64,000 nt of DNA from Carposina sasakii (GCA_014607495.2 CP053170.1:806001-870000); one strand, 5' to 3'. Positions 10,619-23,534 are shown, numbered from the stretch's first letter. The notes: generated from the sequence alone by a model not told the origin. Numbers and translations are program-made.

Positions 10619-10959
10619 GGTTGAAAGATATCACTATTATAATATTATAAATCATGTTGCTAAAAGCTTTTTTCTTATACGTAAAAGTTACTGGCAACAA
10701 AATACGTTAAGAAAATTTTAGAGATAATGTGTTGCTATGCCTTTTACCTCTTCCATCGGTGACACTTTAGCCACAATTTCCAACTCACGTGACTATACAA
10801 TTAGAAAGGAATGAAAAAGGGCGGAAGTGTCAGCGATGTTGGGCTCAAAAAAAAGAAAGGATAGCAACATGATCTGTGCGGACTGTAACATAGGATTATG
10901 TATTCCATGTTACGGTCCGTACCATGTAAAAAATATGTTGCTACAATAAAAGCACGCAG
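10619..10959. other. No recognised feature
   Basis: The first bases may continue the copia fragment upstream. The rest shows no supportable gene or repeat. Confidence 0.35.
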
Positions 10960-11160
10960 AATGCATGTGGAGTAGCTGTGAAAGAAATGTGGTGTAAATG
11001 GGGACGTTGCGACAAAGATTGAGAAAGATTTGGGCATGTGGACAGGATGAATGAAAGTAGACTGACAGAGAAAGTGTACGGAGGAAGAGTGGATGAAAAT
11101 GATGAAATCGTAAAGGATATGTTGAGGTGAGGCTGACAAAGAAAGTGTACAACGGAAAAG
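10960..11160 (+). pseudogene. RTE-like LINE C-terminal fragment, degraded
   Basis: Plus-strand sequence related to the better copies at 33941 and 34691. The same succession of codons ([20 protein letters not shown]) can be followed through several frameshifts. This is the extreme C-terminus of the LINE polyprotein. The tail is lost. Confidence 0.65.
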
Positions 11161-12014
11161 TGCATGGTGTAGGGGAATCCTACAAGTCGTAGGTAGATAT
11201 ACCTAGATAAACATAGGTCGCAGGAATTTATAGACAAATAGAATTGAAAGTGGACTGTATATTAAATATGATAACTAATTGGGCTAATAAACTAGGTACG
11301 GGAAACAATTCTCGGAACTTACGTGGGTTAATGAACTTATTACACCACTCACCTTTGTCATCCAGTGCTGGCTACTGCTGCTTCCAGGGCCCTGGTCTCG
11401 AGGTATCGCCTTCCCAGTTGTCGAATTAAGGGTTGTGTATTCGTCTTGTGCAGGTAGGTCGAGGGTGCACGGCACACGCGAAGTCGCGGTCGCGAATATA
11501 ACGACGCGAACGGTCGAATTGCAAGTGCGAGCGGCTGGCGAACGCGGTCAGCACAGCCTAATAAATACGAATGCGGGTAGTATTATAATGTTACTACACC
11601 GCCAGTCTGCGAGTAGCCTACCCACATAAGCATCCGAAAAGAAAATAAAGGGAGCGTACATTCGCGATATTACCGAACACCGCCTACCGTGAAAATGGAT
11701 ATTTTAACTAAATCGAAGTCGAATAAGAACGCGAAAAATACGAACCGAAATTACGGGTAAGTGGGTCCTACATTAACGAACTACGAAACGAATATTATGT
11801 AATGAACATAAATAAATATATACATATTTTAAACGAAATAATTACGAATATATAAATACGAAAATTTAGACATAGGCAATGGTGACAAGCGGTGCACCGG
11901 TCGCTTGAGATAGCCTTGTTGGGTATTCAGAGTGACGGCCCGAATGACTCCATCCTTGGAGGGATGTAGTGAAACCCGTCCCAACTTCCATTGGAGTGGG
12001 TAAATTAGGGTCGT
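11161..12014. other. Unassigned region
   Basis: CG-richer patches (11440-11720) and a unit ending GGTCGTTAATAATAAT are present, but I could not identify a gene, terminal repeat or RNA. Small open frames here look random. Confidence 0.3.
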
Positions 12015-12048
12015 TAATAATAATAATAATAGTCTTTATTTGTATTAA
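12015..12048 (-). repeat. (TTA)n tail and poly(A) signal of the split jockey-like LINE
   Basis: On the minus strand this reads CAAATAAAGACTATTATTA followed by further TTA units: an AATAAA signal and the simple-repeat tail. It is separated from the LINE body at 15156-15500 only by piggyBac-like element 3. The TTAA at 12045-12048 is the target site. Confidence 0.65.
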
Positions 12049-15000
12049 CCCTATACTTGACAAAGATTTTTTTTATAAAAATTTGTGGATATTTTTATAT
12101 TTATTGGGTCTTTTGAATACAGACAATATATAAAAAATATAAAAAAAATAATTGCATGTATATTTTTGAAAATATAGCATGTGCCTTAAAATGCACATTG
12201 CCAGCTAGCTGAGTTATCACTGTCGAAAAAGGGTGTGCATTGAAATATACATTGTCATGTGCAGGAGAACAATAAAACAGATTTTTTTTTCAGACAATTT
12301 TTTTTATTTATGCAAAATGTAACTCAAAACTATTAAATTTCTTTAGTATCAACAATCACAGTTATTAAATAGAGACCAAAAATCAAGTCATCAACAACTG
12401 ACTCAGCTTTGCCTTTATAGGCCAAGTCCACCTTTAAGAATTTATTGCTTATAAACTAAGTACGAGTTAAATTCAACGTAAACAGTTACAAAATTTCTGT
12501 AAATATTATAAATGCAATAATAAGAGATCAATATATCAGTCAAATCTACCATAATTACTATTTGACGTCTGAAATCCGTTGATCTCAGACATCAAATAGT
12601 AATAGAACATGGTGATGCTAAAAATTATAATAAAAATAAAATTGGTGTCACATCAATTAGCTGGACTTTGTGTGATAATCATAGAAACAGTTACGACCTT
12701 CGACTAAACAAAGCCGCACATTGCACTTCACACAAGTGAATTTCGTTTGGCATTTTATGCAATTCTTGCATCTACCTTTACTTGTAAAAGATGGCATGTG
12801 CCCAATTTGATCAAATCTACCACAATCAGATGTTTGAGGAGAAACAAAATAGGAACCCCTAGAAGAATTTGGCTTTTGCTTCGTTCTTTCAAAGGTGAGG
12901 AGTTCATTACTGACGTCAACTCGAAAATGCTTGAGTTTCAATCGTTTCGTATCTTTATTTTCGCGACGATAGATGAGCCATGCATTATTGACGCATATAT
13001 CAAGAACCTGTGAGAACAAAGGTATATACCAACGATGTGCTCTCATTTCTGTCCGGTACAATGCTACGAGCATGTCCGCTAAATCTACTCCTCCCATGCT
13101 AGTGTTATATTCCTTTACGATGTTGGGACACGTTACATATTGTCTAGTCTTTGTGCTTTTACAGTATCGCAATATCTGTTGTACCGGGTATGAGTCAGTG
13201 TAAGTGCTGGCTGTAGTAACACATTTGTTATCAAACCACTTCACTATCGCAATTTTAGATTCATTCGAGACAACCTGGGCGAAAGATCCACGACCTCGTT
13301 TCTTCAAATTTTTATCAGTCGGTAGTTTAGCTGCAGCTCCACGAAGTCTATTTTGTCTGATAGTCCCTAAAGCAAATATGCCATATTCTTTTCTCAAATG
13401 TTGCAACAATTCCAGAGACGTAAAAAAATTATCGAAATAGAGCACCGAACAAGGTTTTGTTGAATTGATTGAGATAAAGCTAATACCACTTTTGCTGCTA
13501 AACCCATGGCATTTTCTTCATCAGTAAATACATGATTACGAAACGTATCTTCACCGCCGTAAACTAAAAAGTCATACACAATACCAGAGACTCCAGCACG
13601 AACAAAAATTTTGAAGCCCCATTTACGTGGCTTGTTCTGGATATATTGCTTACGACTACCAGCTCGTGTACCTTTATAAGGCACCATCATTTCGTCTATG
13701 CTAAAACGATTTTCCTCTTCAATTTTTAGGCAATTACGGCGTACACTATTCAAAAGTTGCCTTACTTTGAAATATCTGTCGCCGTCATCATGTAAATTAT
13801 CTGCAAAGTGTAAATACCTTCGTATTTGTTGAAATCGTTTCAAGGGCATTATATCAGCTATTTTATTGTAACGCAACTTTTTAGCCCAATAGTCTGTATA
13901 AGCTGGTAGTTTCACTATGCCCATTAATAATTGGATAGCAATAAAATCTTTAATTTCGTCTTTTGTGACATTCAATGGTGCACCTTTCATTTGCATATAA
14001 TACAAGTTAGTTTGATGAAGCATTAATTCTATGAGATCGTTATCAAAGAACATTAGAAAGTATTCTAAAGGAGACTTAATTGGCTGCGATGCTGATTGTA
14101 TGAAAGTTTTATCTTCAATTTCTGCTTTACCCATAAATGTTTTTTTGCAAACCCATTTTGTGTCTATTCGCTTCAGTCGCACCATTTTCTTTTTTACAAT
14201 AACAGTTGTAGATTTTTTCTTCGATCGTGTAACACTAGAGGGAGATGCAATATTACTTGGACCAGCTGACGGTGAAAATTGTGATGTGGCAAGTGTTTCG
14301 GTTAAGTTTGACGCACATGGAATTGGAACAGAAGCTAATATTGATGGTGAATTTGGGCTTTGATTATGTATCATCTCGTTCACTGAAGAACTTACAGTTG
14401 TTAGACACGTAGTTTCTTCTTCACTATCTGATAGTAAATTAAGATTCTCTAATGAAGATGGTAGTGATGGAGGGTCTGAAGATATGTCAGAATTTTCAAT
14501 GATCCTGTTTTTGACAATTTGGCGTGCATGGTGAAGTTCATCTTCCGAATCATCACTTTTCTCTATGTCGGAACCGGCACCAGACTTAGGTACCAACGCC
14601 AAAATTTTTAAAGATCTTGTTGAAGGCTAGAACAATAAAAAAAAATCAAATTAAACAAGGAAACAAACATTGAAATTCATAATAGTATTTTAAAAATAAT
14701 ATTCTATCTAACCTGGCAATGTGTCTACAAATGCACACAGCTTAGTACCAGTAAGTATGTTGAACAACTGGCAATGTGCATTTAAAGATACATGAAAGTT
14801 GAAGAAACAAAATTGCCTAGTAATCTCATTCAAATTGATGAAATATTTTATTTATTTACAAGAATAACTCTTTATGTACTTATTTTATTCATTTTTATAT
14901 TATTTCTGTAAGTAAATTATACGATTTCAATAGATTTTTACCTTGTATGTGGTAGACGCACGCGCACGCTCCGCCATCTTGCAATCTACTGACTGTCTTG

Positions 15001-15151
15001 AGTGTTGCCAGTTGTCATTAATATTTTTGTATGCAAAATAAGGATATGTATTCTTGGAACTTGGGCAAAACTGGTAAACAACACGCGTAGTTAAGACTGC
15101 AGAATTTTAAAAAAAATGTGTGTACGTAGATGCACATTGTCAAGTATAGGG
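12049..15151 (-). mobile_element. piggyBac-like element 3, complete
   Basis: Flanked by TTAA at 12045-12048 and 15152-15155. The 15-bp perfect terminal inverted repeats are CCCTATACTTGACAA and TTGTCAAGTATAGGG. Subterminal copies of TGCACATTGCCAG or its complement occur near both ends (about 12190, 12235, 14712, 14768, 15130), probably transposase-binding sites. It carries one spliced transposase gene. It sits in the 3' UTR of the jockey-like LINE. Confidence 0.9.
12657..14977 (-). pseudogene. piggyBac-like transposase, two exons, single frameshift
   Basis: Exon 1 (14977-14942) encodes only MAERARASTTYK and ends in phase 0 at a GT donor. Exon 2 starts at 14625 after TTCTAG. After a Ser/Asp-rich N-terminal region comes the DDE_Tnp_1_7 core: first Asp in FSIDEMMVPYKG, second in YFDNFFTS, third in MGGVDLADM. 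The C-terminus carries a Cys-rich zinc-binding domain (CKNCIKCQ, CVKCNVRLC). Total length would be about 665 residues, normal for the family. The only break I see is a frameshift near 13440, just before YFDNFF, so this copy is barely decayed. The alternative is a sequencing error there. Confidence 0.85.
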
Positions 15152-15155
15152 TTAA

Positions 15156-15508
15156 ACATGGTATGTTACAGGTGTATAATATAGTTAAGAAAGTGCACAT
15201 GTTTAACAGTAATATATTGCATGCAAATCTTTGATAATTAGTTTAAATAATGAGTATTAAATAGAAATTACAAAAGGAAAATGAATTTTTAAAAAATATG
15301 AATTAAATTATAATTTTCTCTCAAGCAGCTCTATTACATTATAATAATTGTTTTCAGCTAGCCATCCGTATAGTCTCTTCTTGAATAAATTTTGATTGAG
15401 AGTCTTAATGCTGTCTGGAATTTTATTATATACCTACGAGTATATTATAATGCACATTTTACACAACTATTGCTATGTTTAACTGACCTAGATATAAACC
15501 AGCCTGCC
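15156..15508 (-). pseudogene. Jockey-like LINE, 3' end of ORF2 and 3' UTR
   Basis: On the minus strand a segment reads KIPDSIKTLNQNLFKKRLYG, then WLAENNYYNVIELLERKL and a stop near 15310. This is the characteristic C-terminus of jockey-clade ORF2 proteins. Upstream codons (VKHSNSCVKCAL) match the same family with one frameshift. The body continues at 63655-64000 on the other side of Harbinger A, and the poly(A) tail lies left of piggyBac-like element 3. The LINE is therefore the outermost layer of the stack. Confidence 0.75.
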
Positions 15509-17351
15509 ATGCTATTCTCTAAGCTTTAACATCCTTACATCCTAGATTTCAACGTTGTAACATCGACGAACGGTGTGATCGGTATTCTCTAACGTCATCG
15601 TCTGCGCTGAAGCGACGCTAGCGCTACATCGATGTGAACGGCGCGAATTCGAACTACCTTCAATCGTTTTCAGTATGAAATTGGTATTCTCCAGACGCAA
15701 ACATCGTTACCTTGAATTTAATCCTCGCTCTCGCCTTCGATTTTATCTGTCAAATTACATATCCTAAAGGTTGTAGCTTTTCTCGTGGATGTAGAATAAA
15801 ATATTCAATACAACAAGTGTTATTTTATGTGAAATAAGAGTGAGTATAATTTTAACTTGATTTCCAATTGGATTCTTGTATTATTTAAAGTTAATGTTCA
15901 TAAAAGTTTCATAATTTTATTCTAGATGGCCGCTCGTATTGCTTGCCTTTTGTTTTTGTTAGAAGAAGCTAACAGAGAGGATTTGATTAATAAAAGACGT
16001 CAGGCTCGCAATTTACGGAATATAAGTCTGCTTTCTACACACGAAGATTATGTGAAATCTTACAGGCTTACTGAAGAATTAATTACAATGTTGGAAGCAG
16101 ACTTAGTGCCTTTATTTCCTTACCAACTTCGTGAAGGTGCGGTCTCTCATCGTAATAAGGTAATTCATACCTTAGTTATACCTAAAATTCGTCTATAGGA
16201 GCGCCTTAATAAGTAAAATATAATACAAGTGGATACCTATTTACACACCTACTCAAAATATTACAGATCCTCAGTGCTCTTTCGTTTTTGGCTTGTGGAA
16301 GTTACCAAAGGAGGATTGGTCAGAGAGTTAGCACATATATGTCGCAGCCTTCAGTCTCAAGAGCTCTTCACATTGTGTTGGATGCTCTTAACCATCCAAC
16401 TATAGTGAGAAAATATATGAGGTTTCCCCAGATTGTTAGTGAAAGACAAGTCTTAAAAGAAAGGTAGGTACCTACTAACATCAATTATTACAAAGAAAAA
16501 TTTGAATGACTGAAAGAAAATATTGTTATAATACCTATTAATAATAAATTTCATTTCAATGTTATGTAAACACAATTTACATCTATTTTTCAGGTTCTTT
16601 CACCAATTTAAAATACCAGGAGTTCTTGGATGTGTGGATGGCACTTTTGTTACTATGATTAGACCAAAAGAGCATGAGGAGAGGTATTTTTGCAGAAAAG
16701 GTTACCATGCTAGAAATGTTCTTATAGTGAGTGCACCTACCAACCTTATTTAGTGTGTATTTACCCTACCTTTCTGGACTAGGTACATCATAAGACTTTT
16801 AGGAACTACTGTTTAGGTGATGTATTTGTCTACGTTCTATTCCAGATAAATGACAGTGATTTAAATATATTGCATGTAGATGCAACATTTGGAGGGGCAT
16901 CACACGATAACTTTATATTTAACACTTCTATAATAAAAACACACCTGGAGGAGCTATACAATACTGGAGAGACCACATATTTATTAGGTTTGTAAAATTA
17001 TTTGGAAAGTACCTTTGCATTAAATTATGTTGCACTTTTGAATTTTTAACATAATTTTGTTTTTTACAGGTGATTCAGGTTATGCTCAAAGACCCTATCT
17101 ACGGTGCGTTCCGTTTTGGGATGATAGCGTTCACAGCAATTACGTCGATTTCGCCGTTCCGAATTGAAATTCGTGTCACATCGCTACTCAAATCGGAATG
17201 CACTTTGAGCGCTTTGATTGAGCATTGTTTTGTTTATCGGTTTTTTGAGGTTAGTTTTTCGACAATTAATTCACCGTATTGTTTATATTGTCGTTCTTTA
17301 TTAATACACAATACAAGGGATCACTAATACGCACGCACAGTAGAGGTGGAA

Positions 17352-18480
17352 ATGGAGGAAGAGGAACAAACACAGTTACTTTTATTATCAGAGGATTCCG
17401 ACAGCGATTTATGCCCACTGGAAGAAGAATCTTCGTCGAGCAGTGACGACGAAGAATTTCTCGTAGTATCTGTTGCACATGGTGGAACTAAACGAAGGAT
17501 ACCTCGTATTGAAAACTATGTGGAAAACGTAGTATCCAACTTTAATTCATTATAATTTAAGTCTCATTTCAGGTAGGTTTTATTAGACGTATGCCAAAGG
17601 TTCAATGTTGGTCGAGCTACAGCTTTACGAAGTGTACATCGTGTTTCCTACGCACTCCACTCACTGGCACCCAAATTTATTAAATGGCCTATAGGTGAAT
17701 GTGCAAAAGAAGTAGCGAGGGATTTCGAAAGATATAGTGGATTTCCAAATGTCAGAGGAGCCATAGATGGAACCCATATACAAATTCGAGCACCACCTAA
17801 TGATCCACAGTCATTTATAAATAGAAAAGGCACTCATTCCATCCAAGTGCAGGTGACATACCTACTACTATGTGATATAAAAACTTGATATTGTACATAA
17901 CAGCTATTATCAATATTTTTGTTTGTTTCAGGCTGTTTGTACCCATAACTTGTTATTTACCAGTGTGTTCGCTGGAAATGTTGGCTGTGTCCATGATGCC
18001 CAGGTATTCAGGCTCTCACCCGTATGGCAATAAATACAATCACCAGAAATATATTTTGACAACGATACTCATTTGATTGGCGACGCTGCATATGGAATTC
18101 ACCCAAATATAATGGTCCCTTTCAAAGATAATGGGCACTTGACCCAGCGTCAAATTTTTTTTAATTTTTGTCTGTCATCAGCGAGAATGTCCATTGAAAG
18201 AGCTTTCGGAGTTTGGAAGACACGATGGCGCAGTATACTAAATTGCTTGCCAATGGTGACTATAAAAAAAATTCCTGAATATTTGCTTGCTCTTGCAGTG
18301 CTGCATAACATTTGCATTTTAAGGGGTGACATAATTCAACCTGAAATTAATTTGCGGCTCCCACAAAGAGGCCACCTCAATGATGACAGAAGGCAGGAGG
18401 GAATAGAGAAGAGAGAAAGAATATCAAACAATCTTATCATTAGACATATAGGGTCATTTCGCCTGTTCGCGTCCATTTAG
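17352..18480 (+). pseudogene. Harbinger B transposase, internally deleted
   Basis: Starts with an acidic stretch MEEEEQTQLLLLSEDSDSDL, runs to VENVVSNFNSL, and is interrupted by an in-frame TAA before FKSHFR. About 60 residues seem deleted at 17570-17590. It then resumes with RFNVGRATALRSVHRVSYAL, the first Asp in RGAIDGTHIQIRAP (17760), an intron (about 17855-17930), a segment with a stop near 18030, the second Asp in LIGDAAYGIHPN and the Glu in SIERAFGVWKTRW. Element C inserted at 18447 near the C-terminal end; the old 3' end resumes at 33828. It is a clear HARBI1 relative but dead. Confidence 0.85.
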
Positions 18481-19063
18481 TGCAGTTGGCAAGTTTGACG
18501 ACGATAATAAAAATGCCCCAGCACTCATTTCTATGACAAATTTGTGTAATGTATTCATTATATATTCTATTTTAAGATTAACTTTCAGTTGTATTAGAAA
18601 CCTCTTGCGTTTTATTTTTAAATAGATAAATTTCAGAATTAGGCGTTATACCCATTTTGCGTCCACAAAATCCAAATTGCGTCCACCCGTGGACCATTTA
18701 GCGTCCAGCAGCTTAGAAAAGGAATATAGGGGTGATATTTTTAAGAATTAATAAAGGAAGATTGTATTTGAACAATTTCTTTATTTAAGAATATACTTCA
18801 ACTATATTTTCAATAAAATCAACATTATCATTATTTAGAATTCACTTTAAAAAATAAAAATAAGTCTTCTCAACATTGGTTTAAGTAACTTAAAATTAGG
18901 CAAATAATTATTGCAACTTGAAGAATAAACAGTAATCAGTTCTGTTAATTTTACCCTAAAATCACAAGGAATGCTAAAGATCCGCCTTGATTATAATAAG
19001 TTTTTGGCAATATATATTTTGGTCTAATCATACAACTAAAAGAATTGTTGAATCAATAAATTA
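18481..19063. repeat. Left subterminal region of element C
   Basis: Contains three GCGTCCA motifs (18659-18706) matching those at the right end of C, then AT-rich sequence up to the nested CAC element. No gene seen. Confidence 0.5.
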
Positions 19064-21143
19064 CACAAGGGAACATAATTTTTGTTGAATGAAATATTAC
19101 GACTAATATTATGTATTTTCGGGGTGCTGATTTCAGATCTGAAATCAGATTTTTTGTATCAGCTTTAGTTTTTGAGATTAAAAAAAAAACGTGTTTTTGA
19201 AAAAAATATATTTTATTTAAAAAAGAACTTTAGAAAAATAACCACTACACATCGAAAAATTTTCTTTTATAAGATTTTCTTGTTTGACTTGGTTCACAAG
19301 GGCTGTTTTTAATGCTCCAGCAGTAGTCCGCCATCATGTTGGCATTCCAATGACCCTGGTACCGCTCTTCCATAGTCCGAATATCTTGATGGAAACGTTC
19401 CCCTTGTTCTTCACTCAGATCACCTAGATTATCAGGGAAACGATCCAAATGGCTGTGGAGGAAGTGTACCTTAATGCTCATATTGCATCCAAGCTGCTGG
19501 AAGTGCGACAACATCTCCTCAATGTGCTTCGCATAGCATTTATCTTTCTTGTTTCCCAGAAAATTTTGTGCAATCCAAACGAATTTATTCCAGGCATTTT
19601 TTTCAATATCGGTCATGTAATTATGAAAGTTTTCATCCTTCATCAACCTTCTTATTTGGGGACCATCGAAAATTCCGGCTTTCAGTTTCTCGGTACTCAA
19701 ATTATGGAACTTTTTAGAGATATATTGAAAACAATCACCATTCTTGTTCAGAGCTTTGACAAATTGTTTCATGAGCCCAAGTTTGATGTGCAAAGGTGGC
19801 AGTATTATGCGATCTCTAGGCACTAGTGGTTCATTTATCACATTCTGTTTTCCCGGAACCATAGCTTGCCTGGGGGGCCATTCTTTTCTAACCCAGTGCT
19901 GAGACTTAGCTCTGCTGTCCCACAGACAAATAAAACAAGGATATTTTGTATAGCCTCCTTGTTGTCCTAGAAGAAAATTCACCATTTTTAAATCTACACA
20001 TATCAGCCACTTGTGTTCATTGTACTTGATTCTATTCATAACAGAAGCTACAGTATCATATTCTTCTTTGACTTTAGTTGAATGTGCAATCGGTATCGAC
20101 CCCAGCTTATTGCCGTTATGCATAAGTACACATTTTAGGCTACGCTTACAGGAATCAATAAATAAACGCCATTCTTTTGGATCATATTCTTGTAATCCCA
20201 TTGATTTCAATAAACCAGGAATATCTGAACAATAAACAAAGTTATCATCTTCAGAAAAAATGAAAGCAATTCTGTCTCTCTTTTACGATAGTACGAAATT
20301 CTTGTTTCTCGAGTTAAAAGATTTCTTTGCTTTAATCGAGAAGCTAGAATCTCTGATGCTTTTTTAGAAAGCCCAAGGTCTCTGACTAATGCGCTAAGCT
20401 CTTCCTGATTAAAGGGCCGGGGCTCAGAAGAAATATCTGGATTAAAATCAGCTGTCCCACTTTCGTCACTTGAAGACGAGTTTTCTTCTTCCAAGACGTG
20501 ATCATTTTGTGTAGATGATGAAGCTTGTGGTGCTGACGCATCGCAGGAGTACAGGACTGGTCGGGTAACAGATAACAAGTTAGGGTAAAACCATTTGGCC
20601 CGGTTTCTTTTGTTAATCCCGTTTATATCAACAACGCAAAAATAACAATCGTCCTGATGATTTGAAGGTTCTCGCCAGATCATTGGTGCTTGGTACTTGA
20701 AATGGGGTCTTTTCCGATTCACCCATAATCTCAAAGACTCGACGCATGTTTTACATACCATTTTAGGCACCCAATACTTGTCGCGGGTGTCCAAAGGAAA
20801 TCCAAAGTAATCAAAGTACACCCGTTTTACGAACTCCGACACACTTAGTCTATACTCTTTGAATGTATATTCACCACATATGTTACAGAAATAGTTGGGA
20901 TCGTTTTTACAGATATTTCGTGACGACGACATTGTAAAAAAAAAATTTTTTTTTAATTGTACAACTCGGAATTATGAAAATTAAGTGCAACTAGTACAAA
21001 AACCCGTCAAATAGCTGTATCTCATAAACGGGAGCTGTTAGAAACCAAATGCGGGTAGATTTGAAATTAGCGACCTCGTATTAGTAAACAACATTCACAA
21101 AATGCCATGCAACAAAAAAAAAGTCTCATTTTGTTCCCTTGTG
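19064..21143 (-). mobile_element. CAC-terminal DNA transposon (putative CMC/Chapaev3-like)
   Basis: Inverted ends CACAAGGGAACA and its complement, flanked by TTA on both sides (19061-19063, 21144-21146). The terminal CAC and 3-bp TSD fit the CACTA/Mirage/Chapaev supergroup; the exact subgroup is inference. It holds one gene on the minus strand. Confidence 0.75.
19245..20932 (-). pseudogene. Large transposase-like protein of the CAC element, one frameshift
   Basis: The N-terminal half (20932-20207) has a zinc-binding head, CNICGEYTF, then C..C and H patterns (KMVCKTCVESLRLW, CYFCVVDI), a Ser/Glu-rich linker and a Leu-rich helix. The C-terminal half (to 19245) contains ICVDLKMVNFLLGQQGGYT, KYPCFICLWDSRAKSQHWV, LPPLHIKLGLMKQFVKALN and HFLHSHLDRFPDNLG followed by GERFHQDIRTME. 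These blocks recur in many insect genomes as an abundant TE-encoded family. The halves are separated by one missing T in a T run near 20270. Repair of that single base gives a continuous protein of about 560 residues. The family name is uncertain. Confidence 0.7.
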
Positions 21144-21146
21144 TTA

Positions 21147-22320
21147 TCAGACAAGGTATGATTATTATAGACTTAGGAATTAAATTAATAACACAGGTCA
21201 CATTCAAAAGACTTATCTTTAGCCTGTAAATAACTTAATCCTAAAAATCGCGTGCATTTCAGATGATACCATCTAATACACTTGTCACAGCCTATGTTTT
21301 TCTCATCGTCGTCTTCTACATCTGAAATTAATACATCGTCACATTTAGAACATTTCACTCGCTGCAAAGCTGGTAAATTTTCTTTCTCAAATTTCTCATT
21401 AACCGTTTCCTGTGTGATTTCTATATTCTTGTTTCGTTTTGGAGCAGTTTTACGAACCGTTTGAGAATCTTTCTTAGTCTTTTTCTGTTTTTGTTTTTCT
21501 ACTCGTTCTAACTTTCTTTTTCGTATTGCTTCCTTCTTTTCATTCTTGGTTTGCTCTTTATCTTCATAATACTTTCTCCATGTAGCAGAAGATATGGATG
21601 CTGGAGTTCTTTGATTCTTTTTTCGTATTTCGTTAGAAATATCAGGTAGCATCAGGTGGTCTTTAAATGGATCAGAGGTTTTCTTTTGTGTTGCTGCTGA
21701 AGCTGGTTGTACTAGAGATTCTGTAGGTAAAAAGGATGGTAGGGATGTTGATGATGAAGTCAGCGGCAGTTCTGGAGTTAGTTGCTTGATGAGAGTTTCT
21801 TTTTCAACATTTAATATGGTTGGTGTTGATTCAGTATCTTCTAACGGTAGAATTAGAACGTCGTCTAAGGACACCACAGAGCTGACGTCGAGGTAACTGC
21901 CAGAAAGATGTAACGTCGAAAGGGACAAGTCAGGGACCGAATAGTTTTTGTTGGTGTCAGGAGTTGAATAATTATCTGGATAAACTGTGATTTTATCGTA
22001 GTCAATCTCAGAAGATGCTACAGTTCTATTGCTGGCGGTTATTTTTGATGTGCAAGGTTCGGTAATTTGTTTTGGTGCAGGTGCAGAATGTATTTCGGCT
22101 GATGCTGTTTGAACTTGTACAGTAGGATTAAAGTTAGCTCCATCATTTTTGGTTTCGGCGTCATCTTGAAATGAAGAGATTGTGATTTCGTGAGTTGCAT
22201 CCAATTCGCAATCAATATGACTAAAAATAGTACAATTTTTTTCTATTGAAAGTTCCATATGTCGCTCCTTAAATACAAAAGCACCACAAGTCAAAGCAAA
22301 CAAATTATAAAGGAGCGGCA
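21147..22320 (-). CDS. Probable C-terminal exon of element C transposase, with PHD-type finger
   Basis: An open frame to the stop at 21185, without a convincing start of its own. The N-terminal part is Ser/Thr-rich. Then comes MLPDISNEIRKKNQRTPASI, a long Lys/Arg/Glu-rich probable coiled helix and a C-terminal zinc finger (CSKCDDVL, then GCDKCIRWYHLKC, ending FECDLCY), a PHD-like C4HC3 arrangement. Such tails follow the DDE_1 domain in many insect pogo-type transposases. It is on the same strand as, and downstream of, the DDE_1 segment at 31685-33170, with 9 kb of insertions between. Linkage to that gene is inferred. Confidence 0.55.
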
Positions 22321-22425
22321 TTTGAAAAAATAATTTCGATGATTTATTGATTTTTGTTTATACTATGTGTACTATGTAGATGTTTTTGGTATCAAAAGAT
22401 GCATAATTAAATTGCCTATTTTTAA
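22321..22425. other. AT-rich spacer
   Basis: Nothing recognised; probably part of element C. Confidence 0.4.
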
Positions 22426-23530
22426 GGGGGGAAACCAGTTTAGACCGATCAAAAAATCGACTTTTTTTTATTGCATAAATCGTTAGTATAACTCGTCAAG
22501 AATATGTGGTCAAAATTTGAAAGCAAAATTCGCATTATTTTCAATGCTATGAGGACCTGAGTGACCGCCCGTCGGTCCGGAGTCGAAGCGCGCGGTAGTT
22601 AGAACGGAGCGGTCGCTCAGTGACCCTTTTTCGGTTACCTGCCTCAATTATTCCTTAGTACCGCTGTACTATGGAATAATAGAGAGGGGGGCATCTCGGC
22701 AGATGTTGTTGTTTGACCTGGGGTAGAACTTTCTCGAACGTTTACGATATTTCGACAGAGCGTCGAGCTTGGCTAGTTCAGCTCCGGCTTTCTTACCGAG
22801 TGTCAATGTCAGGTTCCCGTGAGTTTACCGAACGACGTGGTAGACCACGTAAGAGATCATTCCATGGTAATCAACACACCAGAGTGATAAATGTATATAT
22901 TAATAAAATTAATAATTTTATATAATTAATAAAAAATAATTACTGCCTCGAATCTCGTTTTCGCTACATTTTATTTCAAACGCGTTTTTCTCGAAACGAC
23001 TTTTTTTCCACTTGTGGGCATTCTAGCTTGAAAAGTTATTGACCAATCGTTCTGAAATTTGGTGTGAACATTCTTTATTCAATTCATATCTAGATAAACC
23101 TAATTCTGGAATTATATGATTATTAAAAATATGTCTTTTTATGCGAAAAAGGTGAAAAAATATGGTATAAAAACATAACATTGTCTTCAAACACCTCAAA
23201 AAAATGCAATTTTCAATTTTTTTTTACACAATCAGGTTCATATTCTTAGGAAATATGTTGTTAACGAAAAAAAAAAAAATGTGATGATTACAGATGAAAA
23301 TTGCTACCACAGGAATGCCCACCAGCAAAATACTCCGATGGTAATCGTCCATGGACAGCACGATCTAGCGACACTGTTTCCGGCGGAAATCGCTTGAAAA
23401 AATTCTCAAGTCTATTTCAAACCATGAATAAAATATTCTCAAATTCAAAAAAAATTCTGTTTATATTATCCATATGTAAAAAATTCACGAAAAACAACAA
23501 AATTTCGGCCTCCTAAACTGGTTTCCCCCC
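22426..23530. mobile_element. TTAA-flanked MITE (piggyBac-type ends)
   Basis: Ends GGGGGGAAACCAGTTTAG and CTAAACTGGTTTCCCCCC, bordered by TTAA at 22422-22425 and 23531-23534. The 1.1-kb interior has no transposase-like frame. It has homopolymer-rich AT sequence and a GC-rich patch near 22560-22630. The TTAA target and C/G-run termini point to mobilisation by a piggyBac transposase not present here, since its ends differ from the three piggyBac-like elements with defined ends. Confidence 0.85.
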
Positions 23531-23534
23531 TTAA

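Noticed and set aside
10801..11237. Several overlapping minus-strand open frames rich in Ser, Phe and His
   Set aside because: They are antisense shadows of the RTE-like LINE fragment; the same happens at 33930 and 34658.
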